Shown: piece after piece, positions 1 through 8,689 of the stretch
Layout: every line of letters begins with the position of its first letter
Position numbering within the stretch: the first letter of the stretch is position 1
DNA from: Photobacterium aquimaris
GTDB lineage: Bacteria > Pseudomonadota > Gammaproteobacteria > Enterobacterales > Vibrionaceae
DNA length: 64,000 nucleotides
NCBI RefSeq assembly: GCF_002954455.1
Contig: NZ_MSCC01000004.1
Span: 6,783 to 70,782 of the forward strand
Direction: 5' to 3'
The notes under the pieces: generated by a model
Databases searched by the model: none
The model's input: only the letters and a program-made list of their open reading frames with translations
Told to the model about the DNA's origin: nothing
Program-made: the position numbers and the translations under genes

Positions 1-192
1 CGAAACACTTGCTTACTTGACCACTTCAATCGTCAAAGTATCGACAATTACGCAAAGCTTTTAGAACGCGCGGAAATCATCGAAATGAATATAATTTCAA
101 ATGCGAAATTAACTCAGAAAATCTTTTTACTCAATATGATGGTTGATTTGCTTTATCTATCAATAGAATCATATATTCTTTGTCAAACTTAA
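1..192 (+). CDS. C-terminal end of an unidentified ORF cut by the window edge
   Basis: Frame 1 is open from the first base to a TAA at 190-192, giving 63 residues with no start inside the window. The piece is helical and rich in Leu, Ile, Asn and Met. I do not recognise the family; a transposase tail is one possibility but no catalytic motif lies in the fragment. Its last 60 bases overlap the convergent minus-strand gene ending at 131, so the true end or reality of one of the two is open. Confidence 0.3.
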   Translation, partial: RNTCLLDHFNRQSIDNYAKLLERAEIIEMNIISNAKLTQKIFLLNMMVDLLYLSIESYILCQT

Positions 193-502
193 TAATCATT
201 CTTATTGTTCTATATAAAATATTATCATAATGCTCAAAATTCAATGAAATACCTTGATTAAGCCAACATAATCGACTTATTTCTATACCCCTAAGAGCCT
301 GCGCATGTGTTAAAGGCCCTTCTTTCTTAGCTTTTTCTAAAAATATCTTAGATAAATTTTCACCTATAATATTACTGTTATTATCTATAATATGATATTC
401 AAACACTATAGAATTATGATAAACAACATTTCCTCCTTCTTCTATTAAAAGTGCAACACCTAAATAATTATCTATAAATTCGTAAACATTTTTTATCTGC
501 AT
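131..502 (-). CDS. Small PAS-like protein at the end of the fimbrial operon
   Basis: A 123-residue protein without signal peptide or membrane segment. The alternation of short strands in the first half (GVALLIEEGGNVVYHN) and the last third (ILYRTIRMIIKFDKEYMILLID) looks like a PAS-type sensory fold, which is a judgement from pattern only. It follows the AraC-type gene; its ATG lies 37 bases beyond the AraC stop, and if the AraC frame is restored (see that entry) the two overlap. Placed last in an operon that also carries an EAL protein, it may be part of pilus regulation. No helix-turn-helix is visible. Confidence 0.5.
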   Translation of the reverse strand: MQIKNVYEFIDNYLGVALLIEEGGNVVYHNSIVFEYHIIDNNSNIIGENLSKIFLEKAKKEGPLTHAQALRGIEISRLCWLNQGISLNFEHYDNILYRTIRMIIKFDKEYMILLIDKANQPSY

Positions 503-538
503 TAGATAGAAACTCTCTCATAGTCATCCCTGATTTTT

Positions 539-1240
539 TTAAAAAATTCTATTTGCGGTTGATATATTCCTAACCCCAGCAAGTAAAAGAATTTGTTGGA
601 TAGACAATCCAGATACTTCCTCACTTGAAAAAATCTGAAACCTAATACTATCAACCAAATGACCATAAGTAGTATTATTTTTATTTAAAATATACTGTAT
701 TTTTCTTCTAGACATAAATAAACTTTCAGCCACTAAATCCAGTGACAAGTCTGTATTTCGAATATGAGTAAATATAAACTCTTCAATACGATTAAAATCA
801 GGTATAGTCTTTTTATGTGTTAAAGATAGCAAAGCAAGGTGTTTTAAGGCGGTGATGGTGATTACATCATTACCCTTAAAGTTAGAGCATAATTGCGCCA
901 CTATATAGTCATATGGGTTAATAAAATTATAGAATCCTGAGCATGACTCTTGATATATTTCTTCTGTAAGGTCATAACAAATAATATAGCTTTTTGATGT
1001 TATGGTTACATCCAATGTACAATTCCTACCCATTGGAGCAATAACATATTTAGAAAATCCCTTACTTTTATAATGGATTTTATCGCCAGATAAAAATAAA
1101 ACAATCGTATTTTCTGATTCTGAAGAAATAGATAATAATTCATGTTTACTTGCATTATCTATGATATAAAAATTATACATATCAGTACTATATACTGGCA
1201 CTAATTCAATTATATTGTTTATTGTAATCTGGCACTTCAC
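539..1240 (-). CDS. AraC-family transcription regulator, apparently frameshifted near its C-terminus
   Basis: A 233-residue protein with an N-terminal sensor-like half and an AraC/XylS DNA-binding half: the first helix-turn-helix is around LDLVAESLFMSRRKIQYILN and the second around SIQQILLLAGVRNISTANRIF. The family normally continues with FKK..G.....F after the second helix. Here a TAA falls inside a run of six T followed by seven A (coding strand; plus positions 538-550), and the expected continuation (KKSGMTMREFLSNAD) is present immediately downstream in another frame, running to a stop at about 468. The gene sits behind the EAL gene in the fimbrial operon and probably controls it. Shigella MxiE, also AraC-type, is known to need transcriptional slippage at a T-run, so slippage is a possible alternative to decay or sequencing error. 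Confidence 0.8.
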   Translation of the reverse strand: MKCQITINNIIELVPVYSTDMYNFYIIDNASKHELLSISSESENTIVLFLSGDKIHYKSKGFSKYVIAPMGRNCTLDVTITSKSYIICYDLTEEIYQESCSGFYNFINPYDYIVAQLCSNFKGNDVITITALKHLALLSLTHKKTIPDFNRIEEFIFTHIRNTDLSLDLVAESLFMSRRKIQYILNKNNTTYGHLVDSIRFQIFSSEEVSGLSIQQILLLAGVRNISTANRIF

Positions 1241-1303
1241 TTCTTATTTCCTTTTCTGTATAATACAATTAATATAAAATATATTTTACAAAAAATAAAA
1301 AAA

Positions 1304-2060
1304 TTAAGATAATATTAAAGATAGCTTATCAATTTTCATAGGCCTTGAGTATAAAAAACCTTGAAAATATTTTACTCCGAGATTTTTTAATAAAAGTTCT
1401 TGCTCTAACGTTTCAACGCCTTCAGCAATTAATTTAATCTTCAGTGAGCGGCATAAATCTACTATATTTTTTATTATTATTTTTTTTCTATAATTTGATT
1501 CACTTAGAAAATCCGTACAAAGCATACTAATAAAACTTTTATCTAATTTCAAGATGTCAATTTGATAATCATACAATAACATAAGCGATGAGTAATCTAT
1601 GCCATAATCATCAATCGCAAATTTCAATTTGTCAGATTTTAATGTTCTAATATTTTCTTTAATACAACTTCCGCACACGATTGGTTTATTTTCAGTTAGT
1701 TCCAAAACAACATTGCAGTACTTATTTAACTGTCTAATATAACTTTTAAAGTTGCGATCAGATAAAACTTCTTCCGTAATGTTTAATGATAAATAAAATT
1801 TATCCGTGTGTTTATAAATACCTGTAGAAAAGAAACAAATGATCTGTTTAATTAGTGAACAAGTGAGCTCCGCAAGCAAGTCCTTTGCTTCAAATTTTTT
1901 TATGAAAATATCAGGTGAAAATACTAATTCATTATTTTCAACCCATCGAGCTAATATTTCAGCACCTACAACATTTCGATTGTTATCAACAATATTTTGA
2001 AAATATGGTTGAATTTTCTGTTGTGCTATAACAGATTTTAAATTTACTAATTCTAACATA
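1304..2060 (-). CDS. EAL-domain cyclic-di-GMP phosphodiesterase
   Basis: A stand-alone EAL domain of about 250 residues, expected to hydrolyse c-di-GMP in the cytoplasm. Family hallmarks are all readable: AEILARW for the EAL motif, LSLNITEE with its Asn, VVLELTEN, FAIDDYG with the Asp pair, ILKLDKSFI with its Lys, IAEGVET, and YFQGFLYSRP at the end. The metal and catalytic residues therefore look intact and the enzyme is likely active. I chose the ATG at 2060, which has TGGAA eight bases upstream and lies 18 bases after the preceding stop; a longer start at 2098 would overlap that gene. An EAL protein inside a chaperone-usher operon recalls Klebsiella mrkJ, where local c-di-GMP controls pilus output. 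Confidence 0.88.
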
Positions 2061-2078
2061 AATAAATTCCATAATATG

Positions 2079-3191
2079 TTAAATATCCAAAGAAACAATC
2101 ATTGTAAGCTGATCTGAATAGTTGCCATTTGGTGTACTTGAAATAGGAGCTGTAAAATCAAAACCTAATAATCCCTGAAAGTTATCATTTGATGCTATAT
2201 CAAAATTCTGTATTTCATTATTAGTCTTAAATAATTCAGTTTTACCTGTTGTTAAATTAGTTAGACTTACATTATAAAAAATATTGTTACTACCATTTCT
2301 CAATGATAGCTTGTTGTCTACTCCGTTAGCCGATGTTAATTGAAAGTTAAATTTATTTGAATGATTAAAAACACCATCAATATTAAAATTTAATTGGCTT
2401 TTTCCCTGATAATTGTTCCCTACTTTTTTAATTACAAGATTAGAAGTTTTACCATTTGGGAAATTAATACTTGTTAAAAGTTTAAGTTTATTAACCGTAA
2501 AATTGAAAGTATAATACTCAGAAAATGCGCCACCAACACGTGAATAAACACTATCGCCATTGTAAGTTACGCTGCCAGTATATCTACCAACTTTAGTTGC
2601 TGGGTTATGTAGATATCTCTTAATGTTATTATCTATATCAAAATAATACTCCATGCGAGTTTGAGACGCCGCAATTGGTGTACTAGTCCTTGTCGTAAAT
2701 TGAATTGTTTGCCCATTACATGGTCTGGATCCATTAGTTCTAATCTGCAAGTTGTCATTATCTTTTTCAACTAAAGAACAGCCATTATTAAAATACGCAT
2801 CAAGAAACCAGCCGCTAGCACCAGAATTAGAAGCGTCTAAAAATGAGTAATGTAAAGTATTATTAACGAGCATATGGTAAAAATTATTGTCTACATTTGA
2901 TAGCCCAAAATTAAATAAAGAGTAACCTCTTCTTACGGCAACTTGATGATTACCACTACCTGCTTGACTATACGTTAAGCCTGTTATTGAATCTTTGGCA
3001 GTTCTTATAACTATTGGAGCAGAACCACTATTTACTTGGATTGAAGAATTAGCCCCTCCTATAATTTTTGCATTTTCAAACTGATCAGTTACAGAATTAT
3101 AGTCGATAGTAACATTATACGTAATTGGTCTAGCCGCATAAACATTACTAGATGAATACAAAGTCAATAATAAAACTATAAAATTTTTCAT
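2079..3191 (-). CDS. Putative fimbrial tip adhesin or minor subunit
   Basis: About 370 residues beginning at MKNFIVLLLTLYSSSNVYA, a clear Sec signal peptide ending VYA-A; the open frame reaches upstream to 3242 but the signal peptide fixes the start at 3191. The mature part is rich in Asn, Ser, Thr and Gly with alternating beta-strand pattern, contains two Cys in the middle (CSLVEKDNDN...PCNGQ), and ends in the strand-like tail LTMIVSLDI typical of subunits bound by a fimbrial chaperone. Its place after the usher and a smaller subunit fits a tip adhesin such as CooD of CS1 pili. No named adhesin was recognised. Confidence 0.6.
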   Translation of the reverse strand: MKNFIVLLLTLYSSSNVYAARPITYNVTIDYNSVTDQFENAKIIGGANSSIQVNSGSAPIVIRTAKDSITGLTYSQAGSGNHQVAVRRGYSLFNFGLSNVDNNFYHMLVNNTLHYSFLDASNSGASGWFLDAYFNNGCSLVEKDNDNLQIRTNGSRPCNGQTIQFTTRTSTPIAASQTRMEYYFDIDNNIKRYLHNPATKVGRYTGSVTYNGDSVYSRVGGAFSEYYTFNFTVNKLKLLTSINFPNGKTSNLVIKKVGNNYQGKSQLNFNIDGVFNHSNKFNFQLTSANGVDNKLSLRNGSNNIFYNVSLTNLTTGKTELFKTNNEIQNFDIASNDNFQGLLGFDFTAPISSTPNGNYSDQLTMIVSLDI

Positions 3192-3199
3192 AACAAACC

Positions 3200-3730
3200 T
3201 TATAAATCGACAGAGGTTAGAATTATTATGTTCCCATAACAAGCTAAATCACTAGAAGCACTGTTAGTAACATGACCAAATCTTATTTTAAAAAATGTAT
3301 CAGAAATATACTGATTATAAGCAGAGCTAGTATCCCCTGTAGTTACCTTATACCAATAATTAGAGCCAGATAATGTGATTTTGTTATTGTCCTCCGCAAC
3401 ATCATTGACTGATAGATTCAATGGGACATTAACAATAGTGTTATTTTGTGAACAATTCATATTTTTATAAATAATATTAAAACTGTAAGCATCTATTTTA
3501 CTATTAGCAGTACTTCGTATTGGGAATGTTATTGGATCAAACGAAGTTGTTTTATTGTTGTACGATAAAATTTGAAATTTGTCGCCTAAGATTTCTGATT
3601 TTATCTCACCAGGTAAAATTTCATCAGGGTTGGAAATATTTGCGTTCAAAGTAATTATTTCACTTAAGCTAGTTGCAGCATTCCCATAATGGCTAAATAT
3701 TATAGAAATAAAAAATAATATTTTTTTCAT
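3200..3730 (-). CDS. Putative minor fimbrial subunit
   Basis: 176 residues starting MKKILFFISIIFSHYGNA with signal cleavage after GNA. Two Cys (NMNCSQN and LACYGN) could form the usual subunit disulfide. The tail IIILTSVDL resembles that of the next gene, as expected for two subunits using the same chaperone and usher. The start at 3730 is chosen because the signal peptide begins there; an in-frame extension to 3763 lies inside the usher gene. The stop is 9 bases from the next start, so the genes are co-transcribed. Confidence 0.55.
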   Translation of the reverse strand: MKKILFFISIIFSHYGNAATSLSEIITLNANISNPDEILPGEIKSEILGDKFQILSYNNKTTSFDPITFPIRSTANSKIDAYSFNIIYKNMNCSQNNTIVNVPLNLSVNDVAEDNNKITLSGSNYWYKVTTGDTSSAYNQYISDTFFKIRFGHVTNSASSDLACYGNIIILTSVDL

Positions 3731-3731
3731 T

Positions 3732-6119
3732 TTAATTACCGCAGACAGTTGCTGTCTTATCATATTTTTTCAATTTACCTTCCCAGCAGAGCTTATTGCC
3801 AGTAAAAATCTTGAAGTATTGATTTGGTTTAACAATCAAATCAACTACATTATTTTGAATATTTATATTACTAAGACAAGCAGAGCCTTTACATGAAACC
3901 TTATCACTACCTGAATTTATTACTGTTATCGATGAACTATCTACAACATTTAATGATAATGTTCTCATCTTACCAGGCATAAAATCAACATTAGCACGAT
4001 TATCTATCGTAGAATTTAAAAGATACATATTACTATTAAGACTATAGTTAATTTTATCTTGGCTATATGCTGGAGCATAGATTGATTTTCCATTTTTAAT
4101 ATCAAACTCCCTACTATAGGAATTTGAATTATTAATCAAAGTCAAACTACCAAGTTTCTTATCTTTTTCAGACGTCTTTATATACATCGAAGATAATGCA
4201 TTTTCACTTGTATAATCAATACCATAATTATTAATTATCTGAGTGGTGCTAAATGATCCACCGTAGTTAATATCTGAGTTATTTGAACCAATTCGCAAGC
4301 TAGAGTTATAGCTATCATTATTATTTGTAAGACTAGCATTAAGTGATTTAATCCAAGGTTCATCTGTATCTGTTGTATATGTTACAGATGGTGTCACGTT
4401 TACAATCTTGCCATCTATATTTTTATTATAATTTAAAGATGAATAATACTCGTTGTTGTTAGATGAACTTATAGAACCATAATAGCTAGAATTATCGCTC
4501 AAAGGTATAGAAATATTAAGACTTAGTAAATTATCACTATTTCTTATCAAATAGGATGTATTAACTGAGATGTTGTTTGAGAATCGCTTTGTTAAACCAA
4601 AATTATAGTTATAGTTATCTGGGTTATTATTATCACTATTACTAGCGTCTTTATTATAAAATACACTTGAATAAGCGTTAATATCACTCGTTAGCTGATA
4701 GTTGGCACTTAAATTTACCTGAATATTATTTTGGTTTGTAATTTTATAATATTTATCATCAGTAATTTCATTTTTATTTTTACTAACCTGAAGATATAAA
4801 AAACCATAATTCATATTAAATTTTATTTTTTCTTCATCATTTCCTTTTGAATAATTGATTGACGAAGTAAAGTTATTAGATGAATAACCTAAACCTGTAG
4901 TATAATAGAAATCATTGTCAATAAGATAACTATTCAAAAGTAATTTTAAATTATTATATACCTGAAATGAATACCCAAATTCAAACCCAGTATAATTTTT
5001 GTCATTTAAATAGAATTTACCAATTCTTGCATAGGGACTATTTCCTTGATCGCCATAATTTAAATTATAGACATAATCATTTCCTTCGTAAATCACCCTA
5101 TTATTTTTAACAACAGACAAAGATACATTATAACTGCCGGCTGGCAGCTCAGAGTAATAAAGTAAGTTCTTCCCTGACTGTACATATTTTTGATAAATTA
5201 TTTTCCCATCTTTTTTTACTTCTAGAGTACCCTCTGATGGTGTGAAAAATTGCAGATAATTATTTGCTGAATCCTTTATTAAAAGATTATTAGTTTTTGC
5301 AAATGTAACACCAGAAAATTTACTATCTGATAAAAAGCTATTACCAGCAATATCTGATAAATCGTTTACATTGTCGTTTAATCCAAACAGTAATGTATAT
5401 TTGTTAAAATTATATACATACTGTGCAGATCTAAATTCTGAATTTTCTTGATTTACTAAAGCATTAAAATTTAAATACCCAGGACCTAATCCGACATAAT
5501 TGTCTATAGTTGCAAAATAAGTAGTAGAGCTATATTTATTATTCTCAAAGTTACCGTAAAATTGAGAAATCGCAAGATTTGATAATCCCTCATCCTTAAG
5601 GTATTTCTCTTCGTATTTTTTTGCCACAAAGAATGAACTTGGAATAAAAACTCTCAATTTATTATCATAATAATCATTTACAAACCCTAATTTATCATTA
5701 GAAATAATACAAATACTTCTTTCACCAACGCAATCAGGACTTGTTGATATTCCTGCAGCAAGCATTTTAGATATGGCTAAAGCGTCCTTTTTCTTAATGC
5801 CATTACTCTCTAAGTATTTAATGATTTTATCACTGTCATTAATTACGACTGAGTAATATGATACTTGTGCTGAAATTGGCAGAGGATCTGTTGCACCATC
5901 TAACCCAACAACAGATAATTCAATATCTTTTTTTGAAAAATTTAATATATTCTTGTAATTACTGTTATCTTTCATTGATGGCAACAGACTAATAGAACCT
6001 AAATTTGAATAATTTTGTGCTATAAGGCTATTATTTGACTGTGTTATAGCTAAGCTAGTTGTATCTGCATATACTAAAGATGTATTTAATGCCAATAGTA
6101 CAATTTTATATTTATTCAT
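3732..6119 (-). CDS. Outer-membrane fimbrial usher, alternate (CS1-like) chaperone-usher class
   Basis: 795 residues with a signal peptide (MNKYKIVLLALNTSLVYA). The long middle is a series of Asn, Ser and Tyr-rich amphipathic strands (roughly residues 190-620) as in the usher beta-barrel. A Cys pair near residue 125 (SPDCVGERSICII) followed by YYDNKLRVFIPSSFFV matches the N-terminal region of CS1/Ecp-type ushers as I remember them, and a second Cys pair stands near 725 and 770-790 in the C-terminal domain. Ushers export and assemble pilus subunits across the outer membrane. The gene sits between chaperone (18 bases upstream) and the minor subunits. Strong compositional skew to A and T compared with the transfer genes suggests the operon came from elsewhere. 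Confidence 0.82.
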   Translation of the reverse strand: MNKYKIVLLALNTSLVYADTTSLAITQSNNSLIAQNYSNLGSISLLPSMKDNSNYKNILNFSKKDIELSVVGLDGATDPLPISAQVSYYSVVINDSDKIIKYLESNGIKKKDALAISKMLAAGISTSPDCVGERSICIISNDKLGFVNDYYDNKLRVFIPSSFFVAKKYEEKYLKDEGLSNLAISQFYGNFENNKYSSTTYFATIDNYVGLGPGYLNFNALVNQENSEFRSAQYVYNFNKYTLLFGLNDNVNDLSDIAGNSFLSDSKFSGVTFAKTNNLLIKDSANNYLQFFTPSEGTLEVKKDGKIIYQKYVQSGKNLLYYSELPAGSYNVSLSVVKNNRVIYEGNDYVYNLNYGDQGNSPYARIGKFYLNDKNYTGFEFGYSFQVYNNLKLLLNSYLIDNDFYYTTGLGYSSNNFTSSINYSKGNDEEKIKFNMNYGFLYLQVSKNKNEITDDKYYKITNQNNIQVNLSANYQLTSDINAYSSVFYNKDASNSDNNNPDNYNYNFGLTKRFSNNISVNTSYLIRNSDNLLSLNISIPLSDNSSYYGSISSSNNNEYYSSLNYNKNIDGKIVNVTPSVTYTTDTDEPWIKSLNASLTNNNDSYNSSLRIGSNNSDINYGGSFSTTQIINNYGIDYTSENALSSMYIKTSEKDKKLGSLTLINNSNSYSREFDIKNGKSIYAPAYSQDKINYSLNSNMYLLNSTIDNRANVDFMPGKMRTLSLNVVDSSSITVINSGSDKVSCKGSACLSNINIQNNVVDLIVKPNQYFKIFTGNKLCWEGKLKKYDKTATVCGN

Positions 6120-6136
6120 TTTTCGGCCATTAAGTT

Positions 6137-6847
6137 CTATTTAATTTTTATTGTTAATTTCTTATCTAATCTATTTCTATAATCTTGAGCTTCAATAAAA
6201 ACATCACCTTTTTTTACTTCTGTAAAATTTAAAACTTTCTTTTTTCCAGCTAAAATTAATATTTTCTCATTACACGAGTTTCCAATTGAAAGCCCCATTG
6301 CCTTGCATGCATTTATGTTAAACGTTAACACTGTATTTGTATTGTTATATAGATAATACTTATGATTTTCAATTTCCTTAAAAGTAATATCTCCTGTAAC
6401 CTTATCTAAATTATTTGGAATAATATACCAAACCTTAAACCCTGTTAATATATTCAAGCTTTTTTCTGATTCATCATTTTTTTTGTAAGACTCTGGGACA
6501 AAACTTATTCCAAGAATCCTATCTTTTGTTTCTTTATTGCCAAGCATTTCTTGTAGATTATTTACTGTGACCTTAAATTTTGATTTTGGATCTATAATAA
6601 AATCCATATGATTTAAATATATGGGCCACTGTTTAAAATTCTTATTTTCAAAAGATTTGCTTTTTCCATCTGGCATTAATTCAGTGAGTTCAGCCTTAAC
6701 AAAAACTGGGTAAGTGTCTTCGTTTAAAACTGTAATATTGGAAGCTTCATTATTACCTTTACTGACAACTATCATTTTATCAACGCTTATAGCTAAAGCT
6801 TGTTGGCTAAATAATAAAAATAAAAGTACTACGTATATCTTTTTCAT
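6137..6847 (-). CDS. Periplasmic fimbrial chaperone
   Basis: 236 residues with signal peptide MKKIYVVLLFLLFSQQALA. The mature part starts ISVDKMIVVSKGNNEASNITVLNEDTYPVFV, the beta-rich first domain of fimbrial chaperones, and carries the later stretch ILGISFVPESY and FKVWYIIPNN that matches the F1-G1 region which zips with subunit strands. Two Cys (NACKAMG, NSCNEK) lie in the second domain. It acts in the periplasm on the pilins encoded on either side and hands them to the usher. Located directly between the major pilin and the usher. Confidence 0.82.
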   Translation of the reverse strand: MKKIYVVLLFLLFSQQALAISVDKMIVVSKGNNEASNITVLNEDTYPVFVKAELTELMPDGKSKSFENKNFKQWPIYLNHMDFIIDPKSKFKVTVNNLQEMLGNKETKDRILGISFVPESYKKNDESEKSLNILTGFKVWYIIPNNLDKVTGDITFKEIENHKYYLYNNTNTVLTFNINACKAMGLSIGNSCNEKILILAGKKKVLNFTEVKKGDVFIEAQDYRNRLDKKLTIKIK

Positions 6848-6857
6848 TTATTTAAAA

Positions 6858-6882
6858 ATGAGCTAACGTTAAGTTAGCTCAT
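6858..6882 (-). terminator. Intercistronic hairpin between major pilin and chaperone
   Basis: ATGAGCTAAC, a five-base loop, then GTTAGCTCAT: a perfect 10-bp stem, followed on the minus strand by TTTTTAAAT. It probably acts as a partial terminator or mRNA stabiliser that keeps major pilin far above chaperone and usher, a common arrangement in pilus operons. Confidence 0.7.
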
Positions 6883-6900
6883 ACCTTTCTGATTGTTGTA

Positions 6901-7467
6901 TTATGCAGTTACATCTGCAGAGAAAATAACCGCCGTAGTTGATGAAACGTTACCACCGGTTGGGTTTACGTTTGCAACAGGAACTACTAATGCAGAAGTT
7001 AGAGTCATAGGAACTTGTGTTGCACCAGATGCAGGTGTTGCAACATCAGCAGCAGTTGCAGATAGAGATACGCCATTAATCTTAACTGTAGGAGCTAGTG
7101 TACTTGTGTCGCCAAGTAAACCAGTACCAGATACAGAGCTTGATGATAAAGTCGCTTGGATTTTAGAACTTTCAGTAAATGCACCACTTGTTACTTTAAT
7201 CGCAAACACTTCAGGACTTAATGTTTCAAGATTATAGCTACCATCAGCTTGAGAAATTGCAGATAACGCAATTGATGTTGGGTTATATGTTGCACCTGAT
7301 GTAGTAACAAAACTCCAATCGGCAGGTGTTACTGCTTTAGCTGGAATCACACCCTGAAAGTTAAAATTTAGGTTACCATCTTTTACTGCAGCCATTGAAC
7401 TAACAGAAACAAGAGAAGTGCCAAGAGCAATAGCAGTAACTAAAAGATTGCGAGACAACTTATTCAT
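6901..7467 (-). CDS. Major fimbrial subunit (pilin)
   Basis: 188 residues with a strong signal peptide (MNKLSRNLLVTAIALGTSLVSVSSMAA). The mature protein starts VKDGNLNFNFQGVIPAKAV and is rich in Ala, Ser, Thr and Val, without Cys, with alternating strand pattern; the tail AVIFSADVTA fits a chaperone-bound donor-strand partner. It is the first gene of the operon, has a good ribosome site (AGGAAAATATA before ATG) and uses more GC and more regular codons than the genes after it, as highly expressed genes do. Class assignment to alternate CS1-like pili rests on the usher and is less certain for this subunit alone. Confidence 0.72.
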   Translation of the reverse strand: MNKLSRNLLVTAIALGTSLVSVSSMAAVKDGNLNFNFQGVIPAKAVTPADWSFVTTSGATYNPTSIALSAISQADGSYNLETLSPEVFAIKVTSGAFTESSKIQATLSSSSVSGTGLLGDTSTLAPTVKINGVSLSATAADVATPASGATQVPMTLTSALVVPVANVNPTGGNVSSTTAVIFSADVTA

Positions 7468-7529
7468 TATATTTTCCTAATATGCGCTTTATTTAAATTA
7501 TGTGTTTAATTAGATTGTGTACTATATTA

Positions 7530-7547
7530 AGCAAGTAGATTCTTGCT
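7530..7547. promoter_or_regulatory. Inverted repeat upstream of the major pilin gene
   Basis: AGCAAG, six bases, CTTGCT, located about 65 bases before the pilin ATG in an AT-rich stretch that must hold the fimbrial promoter. It may be an operator, possibly for the operon's own AraC-type regulator. No clear -35/-10 pair can be assigned. Confidence 0.35.
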
Positions 7548-7595
7548 CTTGGCACATATAATATACAAAAAATTCACCAATGGAATACATCAAAA

Positions 7596-7979
7596 TCATG
7601 GTTTCACAAAAACCAATTTTGTTTGCGTAATAGTTAAATTATTCAAATTTGATGAATATTGCGCAAAATATTTTTTATGTGCGACACTCAAGTACATCAC
7701 TTCAGGGACAATTACATAAGGTATTGCGCCAAGTTCCGCATCATATTTACCAACATGTACGTGTGTTTTGATGTACAAAATCTGTTGGATTTCATCTACA
7801 TGATTAAAGACAATCTCTTTCCTTAAATTCGACACTGAACAATGAACATTACGCTCACGTATAGATGCCACTACTTTTTTAAGTTGCTGAGAATTAGCAA
7901 TTTCATTTGCAAGAATTTTACCAGCGACACTCGGTGAAGAAAGGTAAAGTTATTGAGCAAGTAAAGAGTTGATATTCAT
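7596..7979 (-). pseudogene. Small hypothetical gene with an in-frame UAA at codon 10
   Basis: The ATG at 7979 has AGGAATTATCTAACT before it, the same leader style as other genes in this region. It is followed by nine codons (MNINSLLAQ), a TAA, and then the same frame stays open through LYLSSPSVAGKILANEIANSQQLKKV and 91 more residues to 7596. The ATG is exactly 36 codons before a GTG at 7871 that could act as an internal start. I read this as one 127-codon gene broken by a nonsense change. The protein has no recognised domain; it lies in a row of small plasmid genes of unknown role. Confidence 0.55.
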
Positions 7980-8003
7980 AGTTAGATAATTCCTGATGCT
8001 TAA

Positions 8004-8040
8004 AAAAACTCACAAGTACCAAAGGTAAGTGTGAGTTTTT
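8004..8040 (-). terminator. Terminator hairpin
   Basis: AAAAACTCAC at 8004-8013 pairs with GTGAGTTTTT at 8031-8040, with further partial pairing inside. It lies between the 79-residue gene and the broken gene downstream of it and has T-runs on both strands. Confidence 0.7.
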
Positions 8041-8115
8041 GAGTTAAGTGTTGGTTTTATTGGGATAGATAATTAGGTGTATTGATTGGGGGTTAGTTAG
8101 ATGTAAGCAAGAAAG

Positions 8116-8355
8116 CTATTTACGCAAGTTACTAATTGCTGAATCAAGATCTTGTCTAGCTTCGCTAAAGTCAGGAAGACTAAGGCGAGGATAAGTTATA
8201 GCGTAATCTAGTGCGTATTCTTTACATAAACCTTTAGCTTCTGAAATTGCACAAGCAAGATCAGTACCTTTTAGGTTGTGAAATTGAACACGATTAATAG
8301 ATTTACGTACAAGAGCACCTTTTTCAGCATGTTTTTTAAGAACTGCAGTAAACAT
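8116..8355 (-). CDS. Hypothetical small basic protein
   Basis: 79 residues, mainly helical, basic at the N-terminus (MFTAVLKKHAEKGALVRKSINR), with no signal peptide, membrane segment or known motif. It is read divergently from topoisomerase III and is followed by a terminator, so it may be its own unit. The upstream leader AAGGAATTACCC provides the ribosome site. Confidence 0.55.
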   Translation of the reverse strand: MFTAVLKKHAEKGALVRKSINRVQFHNLKGTDLACAISEAKGLCKEYALDYAITYPRLSLPDFSEARQDLDSAISNLRK

Positions 8356-8689
8356 GGGTAATTCCTTAGATTAGATATTGGGTTTATTACAGACGCAAAA
8401 AAGCCGACTTAAAGCCAGATAGTTTGAGAAGTAAATTTTTAGATAGATTGTGCTTTAGAGATAAAGCAATTGGATTGGGTGTTTTGGTAGATTAACGGGC
8501 TTTCTCCGTATACGCATTGCTAAAGAATCTAGATGATAACGATTAAGTTTGTAAACTACAATATCGAACCACATAAATATTTTCGCCATTACCGTCACTA
8601 TGCTTTGTTGTTTTACATACTAAAAAGAGCAACCTCAGTATTCCCAATAAAATACAGTAACAAACAATTAAGCTATAACGATTGGGATT
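8356..8689. other. Divergent intergenic region upstream of topB
   Basis: 334 bases without a gene between the divergent 79-residue gene and topB. Apart from one copy of the transfer dyad at 8545-8565 I see only AT-rich promoter-like sequence. No RNA gene is recognisable. Confidence 0.5.
8545..8565. promoter_or_regulatory. Dyad operator candidate (AAGTTTG-TAAACTA-CAATATC)
   Basis: A 21-base copy of the dispersed GATTTTG-N7-CAAAATC motif with 5 and 6 of 7 matches in the two arms and the common spacer yAAACTA. It stands about 125 bases before topB and 190 before the divergent small gene. Confidence 0.5.

Noticed and set aside
6893..7237. Plus-strand ORF opposite the major pilin
   Set aside because: Shadow of the pilin gene, which has signal peptide, ribosome site and operon context.
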